64,000 bases of DNA from DASRFA01 sp035651755 (GTDB lineage Bacteria > Desulfobacterota > Binatia > UBA12015), in assembly GCA_035651755.1 (NCBI GenBank), contig DASRFA010000018.1, forward strand, positions 124,001 through 188,000. The letters run 5' to 3'. The notes beneath the pieces are model-generated. The model saw nothing but the letters and a program-made list of their open reading frames with translations, was not told where the DNA came from and searched no databases. The position numbers and the translations under genes were made by a program. This document shows, in pieces, positions 1-8,519 of this stretch (position 1 is its first letter; each line of letters starts with the position of its first letter).

Positions 1-759
1 ATGCAGTGGACGCTGCCGTTCTCGGCGCCGTCGGCGGCGATCTGGATCGCGCTTTTCGCCCAGGCGCACTTCCACCGCTACGGCACGACCAAGGAGCAGA
101 TGGCCTGGATCGCGCTCAACGCGCGGCGGAACGCCGAGGTGAACCCGCGCGCGATCTACCGCGATCCGATGACGCTCGACGACTACATGGCCTCCCGCAT
201 CGTCACGACGCCCTTCTCGCTCTACGACTGCGACGTGCCGTGCGACGGCGCGACCGCGGTCGTCGTGTCGCGCCTCGATCGCGCGCGCGATCTGAAGCAC
301 CGGCCGCTCCGTATCGAGTCCGTCGGGGCGGCGCTGCGCGGCCGGCCGTCGTGGGACCAGTACGAGGACCTCACCACGATGCCGAACCGCGACGCGGCGG
401 CGCAGATGTGGTCGCGCACCGATCTCAAGCCGTCGGACGTCCAGATGGCTCAGCTCTACGACGGGTTCTCGTTCCTCACGATGTCGTGGCTCGAGGCGCT
501 GCGGTTCTGTCCGGTCGGCGAGAGCGGTCCCTTCATCGAGGGCGGGAAGCGGATCGCGCGCGACGGCGAGCTGCCGCTGAATACGCACGGCGGACAGCTC
601 TCGGCGGGCCGGCTCCACGGCTACGGGTTCCTGCACGAGGCGGCCACGCAGATGTGGGGGGAAGCCGGCGAGCGGCAGGTCGCGACGCCGCCGGAGGTCG
701 CCGTCGTCGGCGCCGGCGGCGGCCAGACGTGCGGCTGCCTCCTCCTCGTTCGCGACTGA
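1..759 (+). CDS. SCP-x type thiolase (acetyl-CoA acetyltransferase/lipid-transfer family), 3' part
   Basis: The visible 252 residues match the C-terminal two thirds of the SCP-x thiolase family, which carries out thiolytic or retro-aldol cleavage of acyl-CoA side chains, for example in sterol and branched-chain lipid breakdown. The family signature YDCDVPCDGATAVVV lies at residues 75-89. The catalytic-loop motif NTHGGQLSAGRLHGYG covers residues 194-209, with His196 as the likely catalytic His, and the CGC motif near the end (244-246) supplies the second Cys. Family members are about 390 residues, so roughly 140 N-terminal residues with the nucleophilic Cys lie upstream of the window. The ATG at base 1 is therefore almost certainly internal. 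An aldo/keto reductase follows after 49 bp on the same strand. Confidence 0.85.
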   Translation: MQWTLPFSAPSAAIWIALFAQAHFHRYGTTKEQMAWIALNARRNAEVNPRAIYRDPMTLDDYMASRIVTTPFSLYDCDVPCDGATAVVVSRLDRARDLKHRPLRIESVGAALRGRPSWDQYEDLTTMPNRDAAAQMWSRTDLKPSDVQMAQLYDGFSFLTMSWLEALRFCPVGESGPFIEGGKRIARDGELPLNTHGGQLSAGRLHGYGFLHEAATQMWGEAGERQVATPPEVAVVGAGGGQTCGCLLLVRD

Positions 760-808
760 CGGATCTCGACGAGTTGCGTTCCGCTGCGCGTTGGCGCACG
801 CCTGGCGC

Positions 809-1666
809 ATGCAGACGCGACGGCTCGGCCGAACGGGACATCACAGCACGGTGGCGATCCTCGGTGGGGCGGCGTTTGCCGTCGCGAGCGAGGAGGACGC
901 CGCGCGCGGGTTTCGGCTCGCGGTCGAACGCGGGGTCAATCATCTCGACATCGCGCCGCGGTACGGGGCGGCGGAGAGGCTCGTCGGGCCGCACTTGCCG
1001 GCGGTGCGGGATCGCATGTTCGTCGCGTGCAAGACCGGGCGGAAGAACCGCGACGGCGCGCGGGCGCAGCTCGAGGAGTCGCTCCGGCTGCTGCGCACGG
1101 ATCGTTTCGATCTCTACCAGCTCCACGCGGTCACGACGCTGGAGGTCCTCGACGAGCGGCGCGAGGCGGCCGAGGTCGCGTTCCGGGCGCGCGACGAGGG
1201 CTTGACCCGCTTCGTCGGCATCACCGGCCACAACGTCGAGGCCCCGGCGACCTTCGTCGAGGCGCTGCGCCGCTACGACTTCGACACGGTCATGTTTCCC
1301 GTGAACCCGCGGCTCTGGGCGGACGCGACCTACCGGTGGAACGCCGAGGAGCTGCTCCGGATGTGCGCCGACCGCGACGTCGGCGTCATGGCGATCAAGG
1401 CCGCGGCGCGCCGCCCGTGGTCCGACGGCGAGCGCTTCGCGACGACCTGGTACGAGCCCTACACCGACCGGGACGAGATCGCGGCCGGCGTGACCTTCGC
1501 GCTTTCCGTGCCGGGCGTGCACGCCTTCTGTACGCCCGGCGACCTCCGGATCCTGCCGCTCGCTCTCGACGCGGCGGAAGCGTTCGCGCCGATGCCGGAG
1601 CCCGAGCGCGAGCGCTGCTCGGCGCAGCGCTCGCGCGAGCCCATCATCTTCCCGATCCCGACCTGA
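809..1666 (+). CDS. Aldo/keto reductase
   Basis: A 285-residue NAD(P)H-dependent oxidoreductase of the aldo/keto reductase (TIM-barrel) superfamily. The catalytic tetrad is visible: Asp47 and Tyr52 in NHLDIAPRYG, Lys75 in CKTGRK and His106 in LYQLHAV. The length is slightly shorter than the usual 300-330, close to the small AKR group that also includes Fe-S-linked members; no C-terminal ferredoxin Cys cluster is present. I place the start at the ATG at 809 because the family begins MxxRxLGRTG; an in-frame TTG at 791 is possible. The substrate cannot be told from sequence. It follows the thiolase and may be cotranscribed with it. Confidence 0.85.
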   Translation: MQTRRLGRTGHHSTVAILGGAAFAVASEEDAARGFRLAVERGVNHLDIAPRYGAAERLVGPHLPAVRDRMFVACKTGRKNRDGARAQLEESLRLLRTDRFDLYQLHAVTTLEVLDERREAAEVAFRARDEGLTRFVGITGHNVEAPATFVEALRRYDFDTVMFPVNPRLWADATYRWNAEELLRMCADRDVGVMAIKAAARRPWSDGERFATTWYEPYTDRDEIAAGVTFALSVPGVHAFCTPGDLRILPLALDAAEAFAPMPEPERERCSAQRSREPIIFPIPT

Positions 1667-1681
1667 CGCGCGGCCGCTCCT

Positions 1682-2824
1682 TCACGGGAGCGCGTCCGCG
1701 AACGCCGCCGTGGTGCTCTTCTGCGCGGGCGGTGCGAAGCTCGCATTCCAGCAAACCGGCGCGTCCGCGCGCACGAGCTGGACTTTGACGTTTTGGAACG
1801 CGGTCAGCGGGAACGCCGGAAGCAGGAGCTTCTGACCCCGCCCGCGGACCCGGACCAGCGCGTTGCCGTCGCCGGGCTTGACCGTGAGGGCGGTGATCCC
1901 GTCCGCCCGACCCGTTCGGTCGGCGTAGGAGAATCCGCCGCCTCCGATCTTCTTCCAGCACGGCTTGTTTCCGCAGGCGCTGCCGGGCGGAATCGCCTCG
2001 CCCATGACCAGCACGCCGTCCGCATACACGCACAGCCGGTAGCCGGTCGTCGCCGTCGGATCGCCGACGTCGGTCGGGCTCGCGGAGCCCTTCGTCCACG
2101 ACCACGCCGCCGAGCGGCTCGCCGGAGTCTTTCCGAGCATGAGCTTGACGGCCGCCTTGCCGGGCTCGAGGCAGGTCGTCGCCGGGGCGGCGTCGCAGCC
2201 TCCGGGCGGGAAGCTCGCATCGGTCGCGACGACGATGTCGTCGCCGGCGAACCCGGCTTCACCCCCGCCGAACTCGCCGAAGTCGTTGCCGGCGACCCAG
2301 CGCAGGACGATCTCCTCGTCGGAAGCGGTCGCGCTCAGCGGAACCACGCTGACCGTCGTCGCGGCCATGTCGATCACGGAGAGCGCCGTCGCGAAGTCGT
2401 CCTTGCTCCAGCGCAGCACGAGGCTGGTGGGGTTCGCGAAGGGCGATGCGGTCTGGAAGCGGATGCCGCCGGGCGCGATCGGCGATCCCGCGTGCGGCGT
2501 GATCACGAGCTCGATCGTGCCGGGGTCGATGGCCGGCGGCGCGGGAGCGAGCGACGGCTCGAACGTCGCCGGGCCGAGGTCCCCCTTGAACTCCCCGAGC
2601 GGGTTGGCGGCGCGGAGCTCTGCGGAAGCGATCGCGCCGTCGAGCGCGAAGAGCTGCGGGCTCGTCGCGCTGTCGACCGCCAGGGGCTCGGCGCCGGTGA
2701 ACTGGCTGATGCGGACGCGCACGAGCTCCGTGCCGCGCGCGGCGTCCGGGCCCGAGATCAACGCGACCGCGGCGAGCGCGAGACACGCGCGCGCACCGCG
2801 AAACGAGAGGGAACCGCGAACCAT
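1682..2824 (-). CDS. Secreted hypothetical protein with C-terminal W-G-Y-D-GI module
   Basis: A 380-residue exported protein with a Sec signal peptide at about residues 1-31. Residues 35-250 show no family I recognise; they are rich in beta-prone segments. Residues 275-370 carry a module with pattern CWKK...GGGFSYADRT...DGITALTVK...VRVRGRG...VKVQL....CWNASF. The same pattern appears at the C-terminus of the unrelated secreted protein ending at 48903, so this is a mobile extracellular domain, probably beta-sandwich and partly disulfide-bonded. A good ribosome binding site (AAGGAG) lies 7 bases before the ATG. Upstream is a perfect 14-bp palindrome. Function unknown; I infer a cell-surface or extracellular role from the signal peptide and Cys content. 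Confidence 0.75.
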   Translation of the reverse strand: MVRGSLSFRGARACLALAAVALISGPDAARGTELVRVRISQFTGAEPLAVDSATSPQLFALDGAIASAELRAANPLGEFKGDLGPATFEPSLAPAPPAIDPGTIELVITPHAGSPIAPGGIRFQTASPFANPTSLVLRWSKDDFATALSVIDMAATTVSVVPLSATASDEEIVLRWVAGNDFGEFGGGEAGFAGDDIVVATDASFPPGGCDAAPATTCLEPGKAAVKLMLGKTPASRSAAWSWTKGSASPTDVGDPTATTGYRLCVYADGVLVMGEAIPPGSACGNKPCWKKIGGGGFSYADRTGRADGITALTVKPGDGNALVRVRGRGQKLLLPAFPLTAFQNVKVQLVRADAPVCWNASFAPPAQKSTTAAFADALP

Positions 2825-2838
2825 GACGTCTTCTCCTT

Positions 2839-2852
2839 CGACCGATCGGTCG
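2839..2852. promoter_or_regulatory. Perfect 14-bp palindrome upstream of secreted protein gene
   Basis: CGACCGATCGGTCG is a perfect dyad located 15-28 bp upstream of the ATG at 2824, just 5' of the ribosome binding site. In this position it could be an operator for a dimeric repressor or a short mRNA hairpin. The match is seen directly; the role is inference. Confidence 0.35.
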
Positions 2853-3049
2853 TCCTCGACGTGCTACCCGCTGTCGGACGTCGCGCCGGCGGCGTCGTGC
2901 ATCGATGCGCCGCCGGAGGCGGGCGACTACCGCCGCGCCGCGTCCCGCCCAATCGAGTGCTCGTCCTCGTGGGCGTGCATTTGGCGGACGCGCCGGTCGG
3001 AGTCCTTACGAACCGGTCACGATGCGGTGACGAAACGGTGCGCGGCTCT

Positions 3050-4459
3050 TCAGCCGCCGGACGACGAGCGCAGGGCCGCCGTCGCGGCTTCTGCGTCCGC
3101 GTGCGCCGACGCGCGGGCGGGATCGCGATGGAGCCGGACGAAGAGCGCGGCGAGGACGGCGGTCGAGAAGACGTTGCCGGCGGCGATGGTCGCGAAGACC
3201 GCGCGCTCCTCGAGTCCGAGCCAGCGCGTGCACGCGAGCGCGGCCGCGAGGACGACCGGAACCCGGATCGCCATCACGGCGAGCGGCGCCGTCGGGCGCC
3301 CGAGTCCCTGGAACGCGAACGCGAGCACCATCGAGAGGCCGACGAAGGGATAGGTCGGTCCGATGATCCGGAAGTAGAGCGATCCGACCTCGTGGATGCC
3401 GGGGTCGCTGCTGAAGAGTCCGATCCAGAGCGACGGCCGCCACCAGAGGATCGCCGCCGCGACCGCGAGCAGCGAGACGATCAACGCCGCCGCCGACCGC
3501 ACGTACGACGCTGCGCGCTCCGGCCGCCCGGCGCCGGTGGCGAGGCCGACCAGCGTCAGCACGGCGGCGCTCACGCCGAACGCGAACGAGAGCAGGAGGA
3601 AGTCGAGCCGCGTGCCGAGCCCGTACGCCGCGAGGTCGGGCGTCCCGAGCCGCGCCACGACGCCCGTCAAGACCATGATGCCGACGTAGTTGATCGTGGT
3701 GGAGAGCGACGACGGGATGCCGATCCGGAGGATCTCGCGCAGTGCCTCGAGCGAGGGCCGCCGCGGCCAGGCGTGCGGGTGCACCGCGCCCCGTCCCCCG
3801 AGGACGTGCCGCGCGCGCGGGATGGTCGCGATCGCCTGGCTGCCGAGCATCGCGATCGCGGCGCCCGGAAGGCCGAGTCCGAGGGCGAACATGAACACCG
3901 GCGTGAGCGCGATCTGGAGCAGCAGCGAGGTGCTGGACCAGATCGCCGGAACGCGGACGTTGCCCTCGCCGCGACAGATGCTGTCGAACATGCCGCCGAC
4001 GAAGGTGATCGTGGCGCCCCCGAAGACGATCCGGGCGAAGGGCGCTGCGGCCTCCAGCACGGCCCCGGAGCCGCCCATCCAGCGGAACACCGTCCCGCTG
4101 CCGGCGATCATGACGGCGCCGAACGCGATCCCGATCGCGACCGCGAGCGCGAGCGCGTGCTCCGCCGCGGTCGCGGCGTCCGCGCGCCTCCCGGCGCCCA
4201 GCGCACGCGCGATCACGGACGCGGCGCCGGCCCCGATCCCGCCGCCCATCGCGGTGATCGCGACCAGCGAGATCGGGAACACGAGCGAGACGGCGGCGAT
4301 CGCGTCCGCGCCGAGCCGGCTCACGTAATAGGTGTAGAGGACGTTCGAGACGGCGCCGATCAGCATCACGAGCGTCGTCGGCGCGGCGAGCCGGACGACG
4401 GCGGGAAGCGGATCGAGCGCGAGCAGCGGTTCGGGGCCTCGCGGGGCAGGTCTCGTCAG
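3050..4459 (-). CDS. MATE family efflux transporter
   Basis: A multidrug and toxic compound extrusion (MATE, MatE x2) transporter: a polytopic inner-membrane cation/drug antiporter with about twelve hydrophobic segments in two homologous halves. The first helix is near LAAPTTLVMLIGAVSN and the second half restarts near LREILRIGIPSSLSTT. The core of about 450 residues is the normal family length. The reading frame stays open upstream to 4645, but those 62 residues are Arg/Gly/Pro-rich and would overlap the start of the divergent GST-like gene. I therefore place the start around 4459, although no strong start codon or ribosome site decides it (GTG at 4603 and ATG at 4645 are alternatives). The preceding gene on this strand is unrelated. 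Confidence 0.85.
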   Translation of the reverse strand: MTRPAPRGPEPLLALDPLPAVVRLAAPTTLVMLIGAVSNVLYTYYVSRLGADAIAAVSLVFPISLVAITAMGGGIGAGAASVIARALGAGRRADAATAAEHALALAVAIGIAFGAVMIAGSGTVFRWMGGSGAVLEAAAPFARIVFGGATITFVGGMFDSICRGEGNVRVPAIWSSTSLLLQIALTPVFMFALGLGLPGAAIAMLGSQAIATIPRARHVLGGRGAVHPHAWPRRPSLEALREILRIGIPSSLSTTINYVGIMVLTGVVARLGTPDLAAYGLGTRLDFLLLSFAFGVSAAVLTLVGLATGAGRPERAASYVRSAAALIVSLLAVAAAILWWRPSLWIGLFSSDPGIHEVGSLYFRIIGPTYPFVGLSMVLAFAFQGLGRPTAPLAVMAIRVPVVLAAALACTRWLGLEERAVFATIAAGNVFSTAVLAALFVRLHRDPARASAHADAEAATAALRSSSGG

Positions 4460-4643
4460 GGCGGCACCTCGTGCGGCTGGCCAGCCTGCGGCACGCCGGG
4501 CGGGGACGCAAGGGCCCCCGCGTGCGCCGCCGCCCTCGCGCAGCGCGTCGGCGGATCCGGTGCGCGGCGCACCGCGCGCTTGATATCTGCACTGGCGGTG
4601 CACTAAGGTGCCGGCGCTCGCCATGCCGGCGGGCGCCGCCCCC

Positions 4644-5690
4644 ATGCTGCCTCACCCGCTCCTCCTCGTCGGTGCGTACGGGTCGCCGTACAGCCGGAAG
4701 ATGCGCGCCGTGCTGCGCTACCGCCGGCTTCCGTTCCGCTGGATCGTGCGCGGGTCGCGCGCGGACGAGGGCATCCCGGCGGTCCCGGTCGACCTGATCC
4801 CGGTCCTCGCCTTTCCCGGCGACGACGGCCGTCCGGCGGATGCGATGATCGACTCGACCTTCCAGATCCGGCGCCTCGAGTCGCTCGCGCGCGAGCGATC
4901 CGTCGTCCCGCCCGATCCCGCAGTCGCGTTCCTCGACTTCCTCCTCGAGGACTACGCCGACGAGTGGCTCACGAAGGCGATGTTCCACTACCGCTGGTCG
5001 TTCGCGCCCGACGTGCTGCGCGCCTCGCACGTCCTGCCGCTCGACCGCCGCCTCGACCTCGAGCCCGCCGCGCACGCCGCGCTGGCGCGCGCCTTCGCGG
5101 ATCGGCAGATCGGCCGCCTCGCGGTGGTCGGCTCGACGCCCGCGACCGCGCCGATCATCGAGGACAGCTATCGCCGCCTGCTCGGCTGCCTCGATCGCAT
5201 CTTCCGCGAGCGCCCGTTCCTCTTCGGCGAACGACCGGCGGCCGCGGACTTCGGGCTCCACGGGCAGCTCACCCAGCTCGTCGCCTTCGATCCGACGCCG
5301 TCGGCGATCGCCGCCGAGGTGGCGCCGCGCGTGATCGCGTGGGTGAATCGCGTCGAGGACCTCGCCGGCGTCGCGGTCGACGACGGCGGCTGGTCCGCGC
5401 GCGCGGACGCCGTCGACGGCAGGCTCGCGGATCTCCTCCGCGAAGTCGGGCGGACGTACGCGCCCTTCCTGGTCGCGAACGCCGACGCGATCGCGGCCAA
5501 GGCGCCGGAGGTGCGCTGCGAGATCGCCGGCGCGAGCTACCGCCAGCGCCCGTTCCCCTACCAGGCGAAGTGCATCGGCTGGCTCCGCGACGCGCGCGCG
5601 CGCCTCGCGGACGCCGATCGGCAGTGGGTCGACGGCGTCCTCGCCGGCACGGGGTGCGAGCTGCTCTTTCCGGACGGAGGTCGCCCATGA
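4644..5690 (+). CDS. Glutathione S-transferase-like protein
   Basis: A 348-residue protein with a thioredoxin-fold N-terminus typical of GSTs: LLLVGAYGSPYSRKMRAVL at about residues 5-23, where SPYS replaces the thiol/Ser site, followed by a helical C-terminal domain (RPFLFGERPAAADFGLHGQL). It is about 120 residues longer than a standard GST, with a C-terminal extension of unknown role. Starts at ATG 4644, ATG 4623 or GTG 4608 are all in frame; 4644 fits the fold best. The stop overlaps the ATG of the next gene (ATGA), so it is translationally coupled to the DUF3604 gene. A role in conjugation or redox handling is inferred from fold only. Confidence 0.75.
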   Translation: MLPHPLLLVGAYGSPYSRKMRAVLRYRRLPFRWIVRGSRADEGIPAVPVDLIPVLAFPGDDGRPADAMIDSTFQIRRLESLARERSVVPPDPAVAFLDFLLEDYADEWLTKAMFHYRWSFAPDVLRASHVLPLDRRLDLEPAAHAALARAFADRQIGRLAVVGSTPATAPIIEDSYRRLLGCLDRIFRERPFLFGERPAAADFGLHGQLTQLVAFDPTPSAIAAEVAPRVIAWVNRVEDLAGVAVDDGGWSARADAVDGRLADLLREVGRTYAPFLVANADAIAAKAPEVRCEIAGASYRQRPFPYQAKCIGWLRDARARLADADRQWVDGVLAGTGCELLFPDGGRP

Positions 5691-7957
5691 GGACGCTCCT
5701 GCGCGTGGTCGTCGCGATCGTGGTGCTGGCGGTGCTCGTCTTCGGGGCGCTCCTCGCGAGCCTTCGCGGCGGGAAGCACGAGGCCCCGGGGGAGCCGGCG
5801 AAGACTCGCGTCGCCGCGGACGTCGTCGCGGCGCGTTCGCAGTCGGAGCGCGACGCTTCGCAGAAGCTGGCCGCGTCGCATCCGGTACCCGCGGGGGGTG
5901 CCGCCGCGCCGCCCGACAAGCAGATCCTCTTCGGCGACCTCCACGTCCACACCACGTTCTCCGCCGACGCCTTCCAGCGCTCGCTGCCGCTCCTGCAAGG
6001 CGAGGGCGCCCACCCGCCCGCCGACGCGTGCGACTACGCGCGCTTCTGCTCGGGGCTCGACTTCTGGAGCATCAACGACCACGCGGAGTCGGTGTCGCCG
6101 GAGCATTGGCGCGAGACGAAGGAGGCGATCCGGCAGTGCAACGCGGTGGCCGGCGATCCCAAGAACCCCGACGTCGTCGCGTTCCTCGGCTTCGAGTGGA
6201 CGCAGGTCGGACAGACGCCCGAGACGCACTACGGGCACAAGAACGTGATCTTCCGCGAGACCGCGGAGGATCGCGTCCCGAAGCGGCCGATCGGCGCCGC
6301 GGGCCGCACGCTCGCGCTCCTCCGGCAGGGCCAGCCTCTGTCGCAGCGCCTCCGCCTCGTCTTCTCGGACTACCCGAACCGCCAGCGCTACCTCGACTTC
6401 GGCGAGTACCAGCAGGAGCTCCGGAAGGTGCTCGACTGCCCCGCGGGCGTCGACACGCGCCAGCTCCCCGAGGACTGCAACGAGACGGCGGAAACGCCGC
6501 GCGAGCTCTTCGAGAAACTCTCGCAGTGGGGCTTCGACTCGATCGTCATCCCGCACGGCACGACGTGGGGGCTCTACACGCCGCCGGGCGTCACGTTCGA
6601 CAAGCAGCTCACGAAGGCGCAGCACGACCCCGATCGGCAGACGCTCATCGAGGTCTTCTCGGGGCACGGCAACTCCGAGGAGTACCGGCGCTGGAAGGAG
6701 ATCGACTGGGACGCGAAGGGCAATCCGGTCTGCCCGGCGCCGACGAAGGACTACCTGCCGTGCTGCTGGCAGGCGGGCGAGCTCATCCGGGCGCGCTGCG
6801 CAAACGCTCCTGCCGAGGAGTGCGAGCGCCGGGTGCAGGCGGCGCGCCTCAACTATCTCGCCGCGGGAGCGTCGGGCCATCGCACCGTGCCGGGCGCGAC
6901 CCCCGAGGACTGGCTCGACTGCGGCCAGTGCCGCGACTGCTTCATGCCCGCGTTCAGCATGCGGCCCGGCGATTCCGTCCAGTACACGCTCGCGATCTCG
7001 AACTTCGACGACCCCGGCGCGCCGCGGCGCTTCCGCTTCGGCTTCATCGCCTCGAGCGACAACCACAGCGCCCGGCCCGGGACCGGCTACAAGGACTACA
7101 AGCGCCGGATGATGACGGAGACGACGGGCGCCCGCGATGCGACCTGGTACGAGCGCCTGAACGGGCCGCCGCGCGACAAGTCTCCCGAGTCGCTCGCCCC
7201 GGCGGACGCGATCGCCGGCGCGCAGCCGTTCCAGGTCGTCGACTTCGAGCGCCAGGGCTCGTTCTTCTTCACGGGCGGGCTCGTCGCCGTCCACTCCGCC
7301 GGCCGCGATCGCGACGCGATCTGGCAGGCGTTCCAGCGCCGCGAGGTGTACGGCACGAGCGGCGATCGCATCCTGCTCTGGTTCGATCTTCTCAACGGCC
7401 CGAGCGGGGCGGCGCCGATGGGCTCCGAGGTGCAGCTCTCGGCGGCGCCGCACTTCGTCGTGCGCGCGGTCGGGTCCTTTCAGCAGAAGCCGGGGTGTCC
7501 CGACTCGTCGGTGAAGGGCCTCGCGCCCGACCGCCTCGAGCTCCTCTGCCGCGGCGAGTGCTACAACCCGAGCGACCAGCGCCGGAAGATCACGCGCATC
7601 GAGGTCGTTCGGATCCGCCCGCAGACGCAGAAGGGCGAGCCGGTCGCGCCGCTCATCGAGGACCCGTGGAAGAAGATCGACTGCCCGGGCGATCCGGCGG
7701 GCTGCGTCGTCGAGTTCGACGACCCGGAGTTCGCGAGCGCGGGCCGGGATGCGACGTACTACGTCCGTGCGATCCAGGAGCCGACGCCCGCGATCAACGC
7801 CGACGGGTTCCGCTGCACCAAGGACGCGAGCGGCAACTGCATCCAGGTGAAGCCCTGCTACGGCGACTACCGGACCTCGTTCGAAGACGACTGCCTCGCG
7901 ATGAACGAGGAGCGCGCCTGGTCGTCGCCGATCTACGTCAAGCGCGCCGGCTCGTAG
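5687..7957 (+). CDS. DUF3604 domain protein (PHP-like metal hydrolase), membrane-anchored
   Basis: A 756-residue DUF3604 protein. An N-terminal hydrophobic segment (about 5-27) anchors it or acts as a signal. Metal-binding motifs of the PHP-like fold are visible: FGDLHVHTTFSAD (Asp84, His86, His88), SINDHAES (Asp131-His132), GFEWTQ, IPHGTTWG and ASSDNHSARPG at about 455-465. Residues between these are Cys-rich. Family function is unknown; the residues suit a divalent-metal phosphoesterase or hydrolase facing the periplasm. The ATG overlaps the stop of the GST-like gene. A second, only distantly similar DUF3604 gene occurs at 18510-20462. Confidence 0.85.
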   Translation: MRTLLRVVVAIVVLAVLVFGALLASLRGGKHEAPGEPAKTRVAADVVAARSQSERDASQKLAASHPVPAGGAAAPPDKQILFGDLHVHTTFSADAFQRSLPLLQGEGAHPPADACDYARFCSGLDFWSINDHAESVSPEHWRETKEAIRQCNAVAGDPKNPDVVAFLGFEWTQVGQTPETHYGHKNVIFRETAEDRVPKRPIGAAGRTLALLRQGQPLSQRLRLVFSDYPNRQRYLDFGEYQQELRKVLDCPAGVDTRQLPEDCNETAETPRELFEKLSQWGFDSIVIPHGTTWGLYTPPGVTFDKQLTKAQHDPDRQTLIEVFSGHGNSEEYRRWKEIDWDAKGNPVCPAPTKDYLPCCWQAGELIRARCANAPAEECERRVQAARLNYLAAGASGHRTVPGATPEDWLDCGQCRDCFMPAFSMRPGDSVQYTLAISNFDDPGAPRRFRFGFIASSDNHSARPGTGYKDYKRRMMTETTGARDATWYERLNGPPRDKSPESLAPADAIAGAQPFQVVDFERQGSFFFTGGLVAVHSAGRDRDAIWQAFQRREVYGTSGDRILLWFDLLNGPSGAAPMGSEVQLSAAPHFVVRAVGSFQQKPGCPDSSVKGLAPDRLELLCRGECYNPSDQRRKITRIEVVRIRPQTQKGEPVAPLIEDPWKKIDCPGDPAGCVVEFDDPEFASAGRDATYYVRAIQEPTPAINADGFRCTKDASGNCIQVKPCYGDYRTSFEDDCLAMNEERAWSSPIYVKRAGS

Positions 7958-8020
7958 ACGGCGTTCGCGCCGGGCTCGCGCACGGAGGGCGGGGAGACCC
8001 GGCGCAAGCGGGGCGCGAGC

Positions 8021-8305
8021 TCAGGTCTCGACCGTGACGCCCTTCCAGAAGGCGACGTGGTCCTTGATGTTCGCGGCGGCGGGCTTCGGTTCGGGATACG
8101 TCCACGCGGCGTTCGGATTCGTCTCGCCGTCGACGACGACGTCGTAGTAGCTCGCGGTGCCCTTCCACGGGCAGACCGTGTGGTGGTCGCTCGCGCGGAA
8201 GTGCTCGCGCACGAGCGCCGACGGCGGGAAGTAGACGTTCCCCTCGACCGTCTCGAACCGTTCGGATTGCGCGATCACCTTGCCGCGCCAGGTCGCTTTC
8301 GGCAT
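8021..8305 (-). CDS. DUF427 domain protein
   Basis: A 94-residue protein matching the whole DUF427 family: MPKATWRGKVIAQSERFETV at the start, VYFPPSALVR, then SDHHTVCPWKGTASYYDVVV and a C-terminal WTYPEP...KDHVAFWKGV. The fold is a small beta-barrel of unknown biochemical role, often next to oxidoreductases. The start is fixed by a strong ribosome site (AGGGAGGA) 4 bases upstream. It is divergent from the membrane spermidine-synthase gene, with 214 bp between starts. Confidence 0.9.
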   Translation of the reverse strand: MPKATWRGKVIAQSERFETVEGNVYFPPSALVREHFRASDHHTVCPWKGTASYYDVVVDGETNPNAAWTYPEPKPAAANIKDHVAFWKGVTVET

Positions 8306-8519
8306 CGCCGTCCTCCCTGAATTCCGGATGGCGCCTTCGGCCGCCGGACGTGCGTCTCGCCGGCGAAGGGCTCGCTGGCCGTCTTTCCGTCTCGTGACCG
8401 GTTTCGATCGCCAAGACAAGCGCGATCGGTCGCCCGGCGCAGAACGTGCGCCCGGCTCTCGCGACGGGCGTATTTTCGCCGTGCTCAACCTTTTCGCCGG
8501 TTCGGCCGACTCCGAGAGG

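Noticed and set aside
1..3. ATG at base 1 as the true start of the thiolase
   Set aside because: Family members need about 140 more N-terminal residues with the catalytic Cys; the frame is open to the window edge.
1793..4606. 937-codon open frame on the plus strand
   Set aside because: Runs antisense through the secreted protein and MATE genes, is Arg/Asp/Glu-rich and has no family match; the opposite strand has clear signal peptide and membrane helices.
3050..4645. Long start (4645) for the MATE transporter
   Set aside because: The extra 62 residues are Arg/Gly/Pro-rich, precede the first conserved helix and would overlap the divergent GST-like gene.
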